From contig NZ_VJYB01000016.1 of NCBI RefSeq assembly GCF_030400225.1, forward strand, positions 1-35,497: a stretch of DNA of 35,497 nt. Direction: 5' to 3'. Below are positions 24,979 through 33,847 of this stretch, piece by piece. Position 1 is the first letter of the stretch; every line of letters begins with the position of its first letter. The notes beneath the pieces were generated by a model. The model ran no database searches. It saw only the letters and a list, made by a program, of their open reading frames with translations, and had not been told where the DNA came from. A program made the position numbers and the translations under genes. The stretch comes from Lactobacillus sp. UCMA15818. Its GTDB lineage: Bacteria; Bacillota; Bacilli; Lactobacillales; Lactobacillaceae.

Positions 24979-25144
24979 TGCATGGTTGACAGCTGAAGCA
25001 ACTGAGTTAGCAAAAAAAGAAAAAAATTATAAGAGACGAGCTTTTTTTGAGTATTTAGCTGTTCTTTGTGAGGAACAAGAAAAAAGAATTGAACAGGCAG
25101 AAAATGAATTAGATGGACGATTATGGGATTCACAAAAATGGTAG
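24968..25144 (+). CDS. small helical protein, unknown, 58 aa
   Basis: Overlaps the end of the oxidoreductase gene by 11 bp. The protein is charged and predicted helical (EATELAKKEKNYKRRAFFEYL, then a Glu-rich stretch), with no membrane segment and no family that I recognise; a conserved-looking WDSQKW terminus is the only odd mark. The ribosome site is weak (GAAAGAAG), so translation may depend on coupling. A GGAAGGAAG ribosome site for the next gene follows directly. Support is mainly positional. Confidence 0.5.
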   Translation: MNTSAWLTAEATELAKKEKNYKRRAFFEYLAVLCEEQEKRIEQAENELDGRLWDSQKW

Positions 25145-25163
25145 ATTGGAAGGAAGCGGTAGT

Positions 25164-25649
25164 ATGGCAGTCGATGAAAAATCTCTACAATTTGAAATGA
25201 AGGATAAGCCATTCGCAAGAATTTTGGTGGCGATTGATCAAGATGATTCAAGTTCTTCAATCAACGCATTTCAATTTGCAGTCACACTTGCATTTAGGAA
25301 TCATGCAAAGTTGGGAATCGTCTCAATACTTGAATTAGAGGATTTAAATGTTTTTGAGGCACTCAGTCCAGAAAGGCGAAATGAAATCAGCGATACTTTA
25401 CTTGCTGATGTTAATGTTTACGTCAAAATAGCAAAAGAACATGGAGTTGCAGCTATTGAAGGCTTTGTAGCAGAAGGAAAACCTGCTCCTACGATTATTG
25501 CGGACATAATACCAACTTTTAAACCCGATGTATTGATTTGTGGTTCAAAAACAAAGCATGTAAGTAGCCGTAAGAAAATCTTTATTGGTTCTCAAGCCAG
25601 TTATTTGGCACAGAATTCACCATGTTCAGTTTTAGTAATACGTAAGTAA
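25164..25649 (+). CDS. universal stress protein (UspA family)
   Basis: A 161-residue UspA-fold nucleotide-binding protein. N-terminal ARILVAIDQDDSSS forms the first strand and loop, and VLICGSKTKHVSS...IGSQASYLAQNSPCSVLVIRK the C-terminal ATP-loop region. The usual G-x2-G-x9-G-S/T motif is only partly kept (GSKTKH, then GSQ), so ATP binding is uncertain. The start at 25164 has GGAAGGAAG upstream. Last gene of the run starting at rnhA. Confidence 0.85.
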   Translation: MAVDEKSLQFEMKDKPFARILVAIDQDDSSSSINAFQFAVTLAFRNHAKLGIVSILELEDLNVFEALSPERRNEISDTLLADVNVYVKIAKEHGVAAIEGFVAEGKPAPTIIADIIPTFKPDVLICGSKTKHVSSRKKIFIGSQASYLAQNSPCSVLVIRK

Positions 25650-25662
25650 TTAATCTCAATAG

Positions 25663-25692
25663 ACAAAAGAGTTATATCTGTAGCTCTTTTGT
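25663..25692 (+). terminator. possible terminator after usp
   Basis: ACAAAAGAG (25663-25671) pairs perfectly with CTCTTTTGT (25684-25692). The U-rich part is inside the stem and no T-tract follows, so termination may be partial. Confidence 0.5.
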
Positions 25693-25724
25693 GTTATCCT
25701 ATAAACTAAATTAATTATTATGAG

Positions 25725-27119
25725 GTGGTTAAAATTAAGCATAAAGCAGCGTTGACCGTTGGAGGAGTTGCAGTCTTTTTGATTGCAGCAATCATTGGCG
25801 GTTATACGTATTACCGTTCAACGCACTTTAATAAGAATGTACAAATAAATGGTATTTCGGTTGGCGGTTTAAATGAGAAGAGTGCACTTGCCCATTTAAA
25901 GTCTGAAAAAATAGACAATAATGTTTATTTGAATGGAAAATTGTTTCTAAAAGGTAAAAAAACAAGTTCTGGATTTACCCAGAAAGATTTAAGCAAGATC
26001 AAACAAATTCTTAAGAAACAATGGTCTTTTTTCCCGAAAACGGAGAAAGTAAGTTATCAAATAACACCATCAAATGTGAGCAGCTATAGAAACAATGTTA
26101 TTAAACAAAAACTGAAGCAGCTGTTAAATGATAAAAACAGCAAGCTCACTGCAGCAGTTGATGCGCATGCAGTTTTACAGTACGGTAAGATAACATATAC
26201 TGCTTCCAAAAGAGGAAATCAATATGATGTTGCTAAGATTTTAGCAGCATATGATAAACAAAAAAATCAACCTACTACGGATATAAAGAAGTCCATTATC
26301 CAGCCGGTAACAAGTTCAAGCAGCCAAGTAAAAAAGCAAAGGACTAAGTTAGTAGCATTAGCTAAGCGGACAGTTGTGTACAAGGTGCAACAAACAAGTT
26401 ATACTCTAGCGGGTAAAGATATAATTAATCAAGCGACTTATATCGGTGGTAAATATCAAATTGCACAAGATGGAATATTAAATGAAGTTAAGAATATTAA
26501 CAATAAACAAGCAACACTGCAAAAGGGAATATCTTTTAAAACTCACGCAGGAAATACTGTAGATGTCCCTGGCGGAACTTACGGCTGGGCACTAAAAAGC
26601 AGTGATTCGTATGAAACAATCAGTGCTGCTTTTATCAATAATTCAGGTGAAGTAGATGCGGCATCTGATATATATGGCGTTGGTTATCTGACATATGGAA
26701 CTGGGTATGATAATTTGACAAATGATGGGATTGGAACAACCTATGCGGAAGTCTCAATTCAAGATCAAAGAGCTTGGTTTTATGTAGATGGTAAAGAAGT
26801 TTATACAACTAATATTGTAACAGGAAAGCATAGTACAAACGAAGATACCCCAACAGGTGTTTGGTATATAATGTATAAACAGTCTCCAGCTACGTTAGAA
26901 GGTAGCGAATCTGGGAATGCAAATTATTCTGTAAAAGTTAACTATTGGGCTCAGTTTACCAGCACCGGATGTGGTTTCCATGATGCTAGCTGGAGAACAG
27001 ATTGGTCAAGTACAGCATATCTGACCAACGGTTCTGGTGGGTGTGCTAATACACCAAGTGCCAATATGAAGAGTGTCTATGATAGCCTTTCACAAAAAGA
27101 AGCAGTAGTCGTTTACTAA
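25725..27119 (+). CDS. L,D-transpeptidase-like (YkuD) cell wall protein
   Basis: Secreted or membrane-anchored protein with an N-terminal hydrophobic helix (about residues 8-28), a putative peptidoglycan-binding type region (INGISVGGLNEKSALAHL, PF12229-like) and a C-terminal YkuD domain (about 340-464). The expected catalytic Cys lies in GSGGCANTP, with the upstream His in GFHDASW; the usual S-H-G-C reads S-G-G-C. Such enzymes make 3-3 cross-links or attach proteins to peptidoglycan. Start: GTG at 25725 lies inside the apparent ribosome site GAGGTGGT (25722-25729), while ATT at 25734 (giving MKHKAALTV) is 8 nt from it and may be the true start. Length is 464 or 461 residues. Confidence 0.85.
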   Translation: MVKIKHKAALTVGGVAVFLIAAIIGGYTYYRSTHFNKNVQINGISVGGLNEKSALAHLKSEKIDNNVYLNGKLFLKGKKTSSGFTQKDLSKIKQILKKQWSFFPKTEKVSYQITPSNVSSYRNNVIKQKLKQLLNDKNSKLTAAVDAHAVLQYGKITYTASKRGNQYDVAKILAAYDKQKNQPTTDIKKSIIQPVTSSSSQVKKQRTKLVALAKRTVVYKVQQTSYTLAGKDIINQATYIGGKYQIAQDGILNEVKNINNKQATLQKGISFKTHAGNTVDVPGGTYGWALKSSDSYETISAAFINNSGEVDAASDIYGVGYLTYGTGYDNLTNDGIGTTYAEVSIQDQRAWFYVDGKEVYTTNIVTGKHSTNEDTPTGVWYIMYKQSPATLEGSESGNANYSVKVNYWAQFTSTGCGFHDASWRTDWSSTAYLTNGSGGCANTPSANMKSVYDSLSQKEAVVVY

Positions 27120-27161
27120 TTTACTTTAGTTATTTTGCATACTGTGTTATTCTTTAAGTAT

Positions 27162-27526
27162 GGGGATGTTTTGGATTCGACAGGTATAGGTCGAGCTTGG
27201 ACTGCGTTTCGTAGTTGCGTGACGTAAAGACGCTCAGTTAAATATAACTGCAAAAAATAATAACAATTCTTACGCTTTAGCTGCCTAAGCGCACTCTAGT
27301 GTAGATCTGCCCGATATCGTCCATGTGTCGGTTACAGGTCCTAAATTAAGTGGACTAACGCTGAACGCTCCCATCTGAAGCTGACAGAAGAGATTAATCA
27401 GATTAGTCATTGATGTTAGCCCTGTCGTATGGCGCGATTGATGATGAAATTTAAATGATACGGCTATGAACGTAGATGTTTAAGTGACGATATGCTTGGA
27501 CGCGGGTTCGATCCCCGCCATCTCCA
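27162..27526 (+). ncRNA. ssrA: transfer-messenger RNA (tmRNA)
   Basis: Rescues stalled ribosomes and tags incomplete proteins. The tRNA-like ends GGGGATG (27162-27168) and CATCTCC (27519-27525) pair; the 3' T-arm CGGGTTCGATCCCCG is clear and the discriminator A is at 27526, with CCA not encoded. The tag reading frame starting with GCA AAA AAT near 27251 encodes AKNNNNSYALAA then TAA, a form known from lactobacilli and pediococci. A weak promoter TTTAGT-17-TATTCT with TG extension precedes it (27125-27153). Confidence 0.97.
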
Positions 27527-27536
27527 TATGAATTGA

Positions 27537-27575
27537 GGGTTGTTGAATTATTAAAGAAATTCGACAGCCTTTTTT
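27537..27575 (+). terminator. ssrA terminator
   Basis: GGGTTGTTGAATT pairs with AATTCGACAGCC (with G·T pairs and one bulge), followed by six or more Ts. 10 nt after the tmRNA. Confidence 0.8.
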
Positions 27576-27714
27576 GTTGTAAAAATATCTAGGTTTTTTT
27601 ATTTCTTTTAAGAAATTTCAAACAAATGCAACATTTTTAGTATAGGATAACTTGATAGTAACAATTTTTAACTTTTCGGGGTATGAAGTATGTAAAAAAG
27701 GATGGGTGGACAAT

Positions 27715-28437
27715 TTGAAATTATTAATGATTGAAGACAATAAATCTGTTTCAGAAATGATGGCAATGTTTTTTAAAAAAGAAAATTGGCATGTTGAGTA
27801 TGCATATGATGGACTCGAGGCACTATCTAAATTTAAGGAGAGTCCGACAAGTTGGGATATGATTACCCTTGATTTGAATCTTCCAGGAATGGATGGAATC
27901 CAAGTTAACAATGAAATTAGGGCGATTTCAACAACGGTGCCAATCATTATTTTGACGGCACGTGATTCAGAGAGTGATCAGGTATTAGGGCTTGAGATGG
28001 GAGCAGATGATTATGTTGTTAAACCATTTAGTCCGATTACATTGATTGCAAGAATCAAGGCATTGCATAGAAGAGCTGCACTGGCTAATAATTCGGTTTC
28101 TGTTGAACAAGAAGATAATGATTCCTTTGATGTAGTAACGGATCATTTTAAATTAAGTACAAAGACTAGAGAGGCCTATCTTTACGATAATATGATTAAA
28201 GATCTTACTCCTAAGGAATTTGATTTGCTAAAGACACTTTCACAAAAGCCACGACAGGTTTTTTCAAGGGATCAGTTATTGCAGTTGGTTTGGCATTACG
28301 AGTTTTATGGAGATGAGCGAACAGTTGATGCTCATATCAAAAAGTTAAGACAAAAAATTGAGAAGGTGGGTCCGCAGGTAATCCAAACGGTTTGGGGGGT
28401 AGGATATAAATTTGACGACCTTGAGGTGAAGGAATAA
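27715..28437 (+). CDS. OmpR/PhoB-family response regulator
   Basis: A 240-residue regulator: receiver domain (residues 1-115) with acidic pair E7-D8, phospho-acceptor D53 in TLDLNLPGMDG and the switch Lys in VVKPFS, then a winged-helix DNA-binding domain (about 150-240; LTPKEFDLL, ERTVDAHIKKLRQK, GVGYKF). TTG at 27715 gives MKLLMIEDN and is preceded by GGATGGGTGG; the open frame reaches back to 27652 but those residues lie outside the receiver fold. Its stop overlaps the kinase start by 1 nt. The signal is unknown. Confidence 0.92.
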   Translation: MKLLMIEDNKSVSEMMAMFFKKENWHVEYAYDGLEALSKFKESPTSWDMITLDLNLPGMDGIQVNNEIRAISTTVPIIILTARDSESDQVLGLEMGADDYVVKPFSPITLIARIKALHRRAALANNSVSVEQEDNDSFDVVTDHFKLSTKTREAYLYDNMIKDLTPKEFDLLKTLSQKPRQVFSRDQLLQLVWHYEFYGDERTVDAHIKKLRQKIEKVGPQVIQTVWGVGYKFDDLEVKE

Positions 28438-29888
28438 TGAAGTTAATTTATCAGCAAATGCTTGCCTTTTTCATACTAATCATGACCCTTTTACTGATTT
28501 TGGGATTTTCTTTTTTCCACATCACGCGTGAAGTGATTTATGAAAATACGTGGCAGCAATTGGAAGGGTATGCTTATAGCCTAAAGAATCAGTCTATGAT
28601 GATTCAAAATCGTAATGGCAAACAAGTTTTAACCCTAAATGTTGATAAGTTAAGAACCAGTGAAGTTTTATTGAGTAATCAGCAGGTGCATTTTACTATC
28701 TATACTAGTCGAAATAATACTTTATATCCCAAAACTGGATACAAATCAGTGATTTCAGCTAAAGATTGGAAGAAACTGAAAAAGGGTGAAATTCTTAGAA
28801 GAAAAAGTGATTTAGGTTGGCGTGGTCCTAATAAACAAAAAGTACAAAACCAACAAAGAATGACTGATATTTTGGCACCGTGTTTTGATAGCTCTGGTAA
28901 GCTTGTGGCTGTAATTTCGGTGGGTGCTAAGGTTTCTAGTATTCAAGAATCATTTACAAAAATCCAAAAGAATCTTCTGTATATACTGCTTGTTTCTGCG
29001 CTTTTAGGCATGCTCATTAGTTATTTTCTGGCACATTATATCACCAAGCGAATTGGCAAACTACGAAAAGCAACGAGAGCTGTTGCAAATGGTAACTTTG
29101 ATGTCAAAGTGATTGATAACAAACGTGATGAGCTTGATGATTTGGCAAAGGACTTCAATAAGATGACGGTTTCTCTGAAAAAATCCAATGAAGAAATCAG
29201 GCTGCAGGAACAAAGAAGACGACAATTTATGGCAGATGCTGCTCATGAGATGAGGACACCATTGACGACCATTAATGGGCTTTTAGAGGGACTTGTCTAT
29301 GATGCAATTCCGGAAGAAGATAAGGATAAGAGTATTAAATTAATGCGCAATGAGACTAAGCGCTTAATTAGACTTGTTAATGAAAATCTTGACTACGAGA
29401 AAATCAGGAGTGGTCAAATTGGTTTGAGACAATCAATCTTTAACGGGATGGATGTAATGAAGAATGTACAGGAACAACTGCGTAAAAAGGCTGGTAATTC
29501 AGGAGATACAATTGAAGTTACTGGGCCAGAAAAATTAGAGGTTTATGCAGATTATGATAGGTTTGTACAGATAGTTTTTAATATTACGCAAAATGCAATC
29601 CAATTTACTGAGAATGGAACAATAACTATTTCGGCTGAACGTGGACATAGGTGCAGTATTTTTAGAATTTCTGATGATGGAATTGGAATGTCGGAAGAAC
29701 AATTAAAAAATATTTGGGAAAGATATTATAAGGCAGATCCTTCACGTAAGAATACTAAATATGGTGAATCTGGTTTAGGTCTATCCATCGTTCAGCAATT
29801 AATGGAGATGCATAAGGGCAAGGTAGAAGTGACCAGCAAGATAGGAGCAGGAACTACATTTACTTTGATATTTCCTGATAAAAGATGA
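28437..29888 (+). CDS. sensor histidine kinase
   Basis: Membrane sensor that presumably phosphorylates the regulator encoded just before it. Two membrane segments (residues 8-30 and 180-200) flank an extracellular domain of about 150 residues. Then come HAMP (201-253), HisKA with H270 in AAHEMRTPLTT, and HATPase with the N box QNAIQF, G1 ISDDGIGMSE and GESGLGLSIVQ. 483 residues, complete. Translation is coupled to the regulator; AGGTGAAGGA provides the ribosome site. Position between ssrA and ltaS, in a window rich in envelope genes, hints at an envelope signal but does not prove one. Confidence 0.93.
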   Translation: MKLIYQQMLAFFILIMTLLLILGFSFFHITREVIYENTWQQLEGYAYSLKNQSMMIQNRNGKQVLTLNVDKLRTSEVLLSNQQVHFTIYTSRNNTLYPKTGYKSVISAKDWKKLKKGEILRRKSDLGWRGPNKQKVQNQQRMTDILAPCFDSSGKLVAVISVGAKVSSIQESFTKIQKNLLYILLVSALLGMLISYFLAHYITKRIGKLRKATRAVANGNFDVKVIDNKRDELDDLAKDFNKMTVSLKKSNEEIRLQEQRRRQFMADAAHEMRTPLTTINGLLEGLVYDAIPEEDKDKSIKLMRNETKRLIRLVNENLDYEKIRSGQIGLRQSIFNGMDVMKNVQEQLRKKAGNSGDTIEVTGPEKLEVYADYDRFVQIVFNITQNAIQFTENGTITISAERGHRCSIFRISDDGIGMSEEQLKNIWERYYKADPSRKNTKYGESGLGLSIVQQLMEMHKGKVEVTSKIGAGTTFTLIFPDKR

Positions 29889-29965
29889 GGTTGATAGAGA
29901 GTGGAGATGTGGCATAGAATGGCAGGATTTTGTCGCTAACATGAAATTATGAATATCCGGTTGTC

Positions 29966-30027
29966 TTTTGTAGAGGAAATTGAAGTTAGACGAAGGGTTT
30001 TGGCTTATGAACAACGCTTATCTGGAG
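29966..30027 (+). repeat. dispersed intergenic repeat, copy B (degenerate)
   Basis: GAAGTTAGACGAAGGGTTTT, GGCTTATGAACAACGCTTA and TCTGGA align with the copies at 11764 and 34042. It is followed near 30038 by AGAGACCG, comparable to the AGAGACTG of the terminator arm next to copy A. It fills most of the 29889-30079 gap after the kinase; nothing else is seen there. Confidence 0.65.
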
Positions 30028-30079
30028 CCAAAAAGAGAAGAGACCGAAATCTGTTTTTTGATCTAGCACCATGAATTTT

Positions 30080-30133
30080 TAACAAAAACCGCAAGAAGAA
30101 AAAGTGTTAATTTTCTTCTTGCGGTTTTTGTTA
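30080..30133. terminator. bidirectional terminator between the kinase gene and ltaS
   Basis: Two perfect 23-bp arms (30080-30102 and 30111-30133) surround an 8-nt loop. The stem has a G/C core (CCGCAAGAAG) and A/T ends, which provide T-rich tracts on both strands for the converging kinase and ltaS genes. Confidence 0.9.
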
Positions 30134-30200
30134 AGCCTAAATTTTATATTGTTTAGTTCTAGAGACTTGTATGACAATTGATAATTCCTTAATTCTATTG

Positions 30201-32369
30201 TTAATTACCGGATGAACTAGAACTTTCGCTGGTAGACGAAGAGCTTTTAGATGAAGCTGCAGCGCTGGAGACATTTTTTGCATTATTGTCAGTGGTTTCA
30301 AGTTCAGGAGCATCAGAGACGTAATCAGAGACGGTTGTTTTATTACCATTTTTACTCCATAGACTAGTAGATTTTTTTCCAAGAAGTTTTTGAATTTCAG
30401 AAATTTGACCGAAGCCATTTTTGTAGTTATAGTTTTTGGGATTAACAGGTGTAAATCCCTTTGGGACATAGAAGCGCAATAGGTTTTTGTTGTTCAAGGT
30501 ATCTGACATAGTTAATTCAGTATTAACCTTGGTACTTTCCTTCTTGATCTTAGCAGTAAGACTTGCAGAAGGATGCGTTATCTGAAGACCAGTACTATTA
30601 TCATATATATCACCATTAATCACAGAGTATTTAGGTGTTGTAAAATTTTCGTTTCGGAAAGCAACTACCTGATCATGCTGACTAGAAAAAAGGTCGGTCC
30701 CGAATTGGATATATCGCTTAGAACTAATTCCAAGTAAATGCAGCAATGTTGGTAAGACATCTATTTCACCACCATATTGTGTTTGTACACCACCACTTTG
30801 TACACCGGGGATATGAACCATAAATGGAACACGCTGCATTTGGAGATTATCATTGTCAGTCCAAGTAGATGATGATTTGCCTAATAAAGATGCTAATTTT
30901 AGATTACGTGAGTTAGAGATACCGTAGTGGTCACCATATATGATAATCATTGAGTTATTGTATAAACCACTTTTTTTCAAATAGTCAAAAAATTCTTTGA
31001 CAGATTGATCTAGATAATGAGCAGTTACAAAATAGTTATCGACAGAAGTATCACCCGTATTAGCTGCTTTAAAACTGGTATTTTGCTTGTCTAGTTCATA
31101 TGGGAAATGATTAGAAACGGTAATAAATTTGGCATAAAAAGGCTGTTGCAGTCTTTCCAAATACTTAACAGAATCGTGGAAAAGTAATTTATCTTTTAGA
31201 CCATATTCTGTGAGATTATTCGCATTAGTATTAAAGTAACTTGCATCAAAAAAATTTTGATATCCTAAATTCTTATATACACTATTTCGATTCCAGAAAG
31301 AACCCTTATTTCCATGGAAGACGGCACTTGAATACCCTGCTCTTTGATTCAAAATTGCAGGAGCTCCTTCAAAAGTGTTGTCAGTTCCAAGCGATGAGAA
31401 GAGTGATCCTTGAGATAATCCATATGTGCTAGTTTCAAGCATATTTTCAGCATCAGAAGTCTTTCCTTGTCCAACTTGATTAAAAAAATTAGAGAAGCTG
31501 TAAGTAGAATTACTATTGTAAAGACTATTTAAAAAAGGTGTAACTTCCTTGCCATTCAAACGAAAATTAATTAGAAATTGTTCAAAACTTTCTAAATGAA
31601 TAACTATGACATTGCGACCTTTAGCAATGCCAAACATACTGGAATTTGCCTTCGCGTAATGCTTTCTTGTGAATTGTAGGATGGTATTCAGATCTGAACT
31701 TGTTGCCTCATTACGGACCTGGTTATTCTTAGCAGTTTTTAAACCGTCATACAGTGTAAAGGTATCGATTCCTAAATATTTGACTAGATAATTACGATCA
31801 AAAGTTCTGGTCAATAATTGAGGACGGCCAATCTCTCCAAGTGTAATATTAAAAACAAGAAAAAAAAGTGCGAATGATGTTACCGCAGCCGCTTGTTTTG
31901 TGGGGATAGAATGGCGGTCAAATTTAATAAAGCGAGTAGCAAAGCCAAGAATTAATAAAATAATGTCTATAAAAACAACAATATCTTGCGGCTTTAGTAA
32001 TGCAAAAGAGCTAGTTGTTAATCCTTCAGAGACAGAAGAATAACCAAAAATAACGTTAATGGTCATAAAGTCGGTAAATTCACGATAATAAATGACATTA
32101 AACAATAGCAATGCAGAATTTGCAATGTATATTAAAAAAAGTGCCAGATAGGCTGGAGTCGTGCGTTTTATATATAGAGCACAACCGAAGAATAAGACAG
32201 TTGTTGCTATAGGATTAAGTAAAAGAACTGCATATTGATAAATTCCAGTAACTCCGAGCCGAAAGTCAATTAAATATACAGCAATAGTTTTTAGCCAAAA
32301 AAGAAAGACTAATAAGAGAAAAAAGCCAAAACGCGTGCTTAATCCCTTTTTTAGTTTTGATAAGTACAC
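30201..32369 (-). CDS. ltaS: lipoteichoic acid synthase LtaS
   Basis: Membrane enzyme that polymerises glycerol phosphate from phosphatidylglycerol onto a glycolipid anchor to build lipoteichoic acid. Five N-terminal membrane helices (within residues 13-180) precede the extracellular sulfatase-type domain. Visible catalytic residues: E260 in HLESFEQ, the nucleophile T304 in GKTSDAEN, R361 in FWNR, H421 in SNHFPYE and D480-H481 in YGDHYG. The 722 residues exceed the usual 650 or so because of a C-terminal Ser-rich tail (about 700-722). GTG start at 32369, with AAAGGA about 13 nt upstream, an unusually long spacing. Promoter at 32411-32440. Confidence 0.95.
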   Translation of the reverse strand: MYLSKLKKGLSTRFGFFLLLVFLFWLKTIAVYLIDFRLGVTGIYQYAVLLLNPIATTVLFFGCALYIKRTTPAYLALFLIYIANSALLLFNVIYYREFTDFMTINVIFGYSSVSEGLTTSSFALLKPQDIVVFIDIILLILGFATRFIKFDRHSIPTKQAAAVTSFALFFLVFNITLGEIGRPQLLTRTFDRNYLVKYLGIDTFTLYDGLKTAKNNQVRNEATSSDLNTILQFTRKHYAKANSSMFGIAKGRNVIVIHLESFEQFLINFRLNGKEVTPFLNSLYNSNSTYSFSNFFNQVGQGKTSDAENMLETSTYGLSQGSLFSSLGTDNTFEGAPAILNQRAGYSSAVFHGNKGSFWNRNSVYKNLGYQNFFDASYFNTNANNLTEYGLKDKLLFHDSVKYLERLQQPFYAKFITVSNHFPYELDKQNTSFKAANTGDTSVDNYFVTAHYLDQSVKEFFDYLKKSGLYNNSMIIIYGDHYGISNSRNLKLASLLGKSSSTWTDNDNLQMQRVPFMVHIPGVQSGGVQTQYGGEIDVLPTLLHLLGISSKRYIQFGTDLFSSQHDQVVAFRNENFTTPKYSVINGDIYDNSTGLQITHPSASLTAKIKKESTKVNTELTMSDTLNNKNLLRFYVPKGFTPVNPKNYNYKNGFGQISEIQKLLGKKSTSLWSKNGNKTTVSDYVSDAPELETTDNNAKNVSSAAASSKSSSSTSESSSSSGN

Positions 32370-32410
32370 GGTAGTAGAACCGTCCTTTCCGAAAAGTTCA
32401 CTGATGACTT

Positions 32411-32440
32411 ATTCTAAAACAAAAAATTAAAGTAAGTCAA
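32411..32440 (-). promoter_or_regulatory. ltaS promoter
   Basis: On the - strand, TTGACT (32440-32435) and TAGAAT (32416-32411) are separated by 18 nt, about 40 nt before the ltaS start. Confidence 0.65.
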
Positions 32441-32581
32441 TTTACGACAACAATTATTATAAAAGATTTAGTAACTAATAACAATTTGAATTAATTAGTT
32501 GATAAAAATAAAGTAATCGGAGTTTTTTTGTAGAAAGTCTGTTATGATTAACAGTGAATATATATTATAGGAGATTTTTAT

Positions 32582-33769
32582 TTGAAAACAATTGAAATTA
32601 CAAAAGAAGCTGCAAGAAAGTACAAGGATGGTTTTCCCCAATTAAGTATGCGAGACTTTGTCAAGAACGAACATGAAGAAGATGGTTCTTTAGTCAAGTT
32701 AGTTATTGGCAAAATATTTGTTGCATATGCATATGTAGCAAAACAAAGAAATTCAGATGGCTGGATTCTTTCTTTAGATGAACAACAGTATATTAACGTT
32801 GACTTTTATAGGAAGCTTTTTACTGTAGCACAAGTTAAACGTACGAACTTTTATTATGATGAACAAACTAATGTTTTTCGTTTCTTTAATGGAAGCGGTG
32901 ATGGTGTTGGTGGTTTGAACATTGATTATTTTGCTGGCTTTTATGTATTCACTTTCGAGAATCAGGGACTTTATTATCATCGTGAGATGCTTTATGAGGC
33001 CTTTGGAATCGCAGTTAATGATGCAAAGGGCGTGTACGAGAAATTACAATTTAATGTTCAAAACGATGGCTTGAAGAGAAGACATGTGCAGGGTGAAAAA
33101 GCTGCTGATACGTTGGAGATTAAACAAAACGGAATAAGTTTTGCCGTTCATCTGAATAGTGGGGATTTTGACTTTAACTTTGAAGAACGTGATTTACTTC
33201 TTGGACTAAAAGAAAAATATGCTTCTCAAAAGATTGTTTTGAGTTGCTTTAGCAAGAACGGCGCTGTTGCTGTTGCAGCTAAAGTTGGTGGTGCATTCAA
33301 GACAGTCAGCATTGATTTGAGTTCAAAAAACATTGCAAAGGCAAAAGAAAATTTTGAGCTAAACAATATAGCTGCGCAAAAGCAGGAAATCCGTGCAATG
33401 GATATCATGGGTTATTTGGATTATGCACAGAAGCATCACATTATGTTTGATGTAGTGGTATTAGACCCACCTGTCTTTGTTCGTGGAAAGAAAAATTCCT
33501 TTTCTTTAAACAAAGATTATTTTGATTTAATTCAAATGGCATTGCAGAGTGTTAAGGATGATGGCACAATGATTTTAACTGCTAATTCAGCAAGTATTTC
33601 AATGAAACGCTTTAAACAGGTAGTTATGGATGCTTTTGTGGACGCTGATTTTCACTATGAAGTTGAAGAAACTTACCGAGCAGCTGAGGACTTTGCAGTG
33701 AATAAGTCTTTTGCAAAGGGAAATACATTTAAGGCAATTGTTTTGAATGTGTCTAAAGGCCGTGAATAA
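32582..33769 (+). CDS. RlmI-like class I SAM-dependent rRNA methyltransferase, divergent
   Basis: A 395-residue protein with the plan of the COG1092/RlmI family, which makes 5-methylcytosine in 23S rRNA: an N-terminal PUA-like part (residues 1-75), a middle domain with RFFNGSGDGVGGLNIDYF, and a C-terminal Rossmann methyltransferase (about 190-395) with VVLDPPVFVRGKKN. Two parts of the AdoMet site differ from what I expect for the family: GIFLDQ-type sequence reads DFNFEER, and F-S-Y-T-G reads FSKNG. It may be a diverged paralogue with another target. TTG start at 32582 with AGGAGA upstream. Extended -10 TGTTATGAT at 32540-32548. Confidence 0.82.
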   Translation: MKTIEITKEAARKYKDGFPQLSMRDFVKNEHEEDGSLVKLVIGKIFVAYAYVAKQRNSDGWILSLDEQQYINVDFYRKLFTVAQVKRTNFYYDEQTNVFRFFNGSGDGVGGLNIDYFAGFYVFTFENQGLYYHREMLYEAFGIAVNDAKGVYEKLQFNVQNDGLKRRHVQGEKAADTLEIKQNGISFAVHLNSGDFDFNFEERDLLLGLKEKYASQKIVLSCFSKNGAVAVAAKVGGAFKTVSIDLSSKNIAKAKENFELNNIAAQKQEIRAMDIMGYLDYAQKHHIMFDVVVLDPPVFVRGKKNSFSLNKDYFDLIQMALQSVKDDGTMILTANSASISMKRFKQVVMDAFVDADFHYEVEETYRAAEDFAVNKSFAKGNTFKAIVLNVSKGRE

Positions 33770-33847
33770 ATTTATTTTATAGGGTCGGTAAATAAGAAAA
33801 CCTATGATTTTAATCGTAAGATGAATTAGTGCTTTGACCGCCCAAAA

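Noticed and set aside
30137-30469. 110-codon ORF on the - strand at the end of ltaS
   Set aside because: It is the ltaS sequence in another frame; the ltaS frame has all catalytic motifs.
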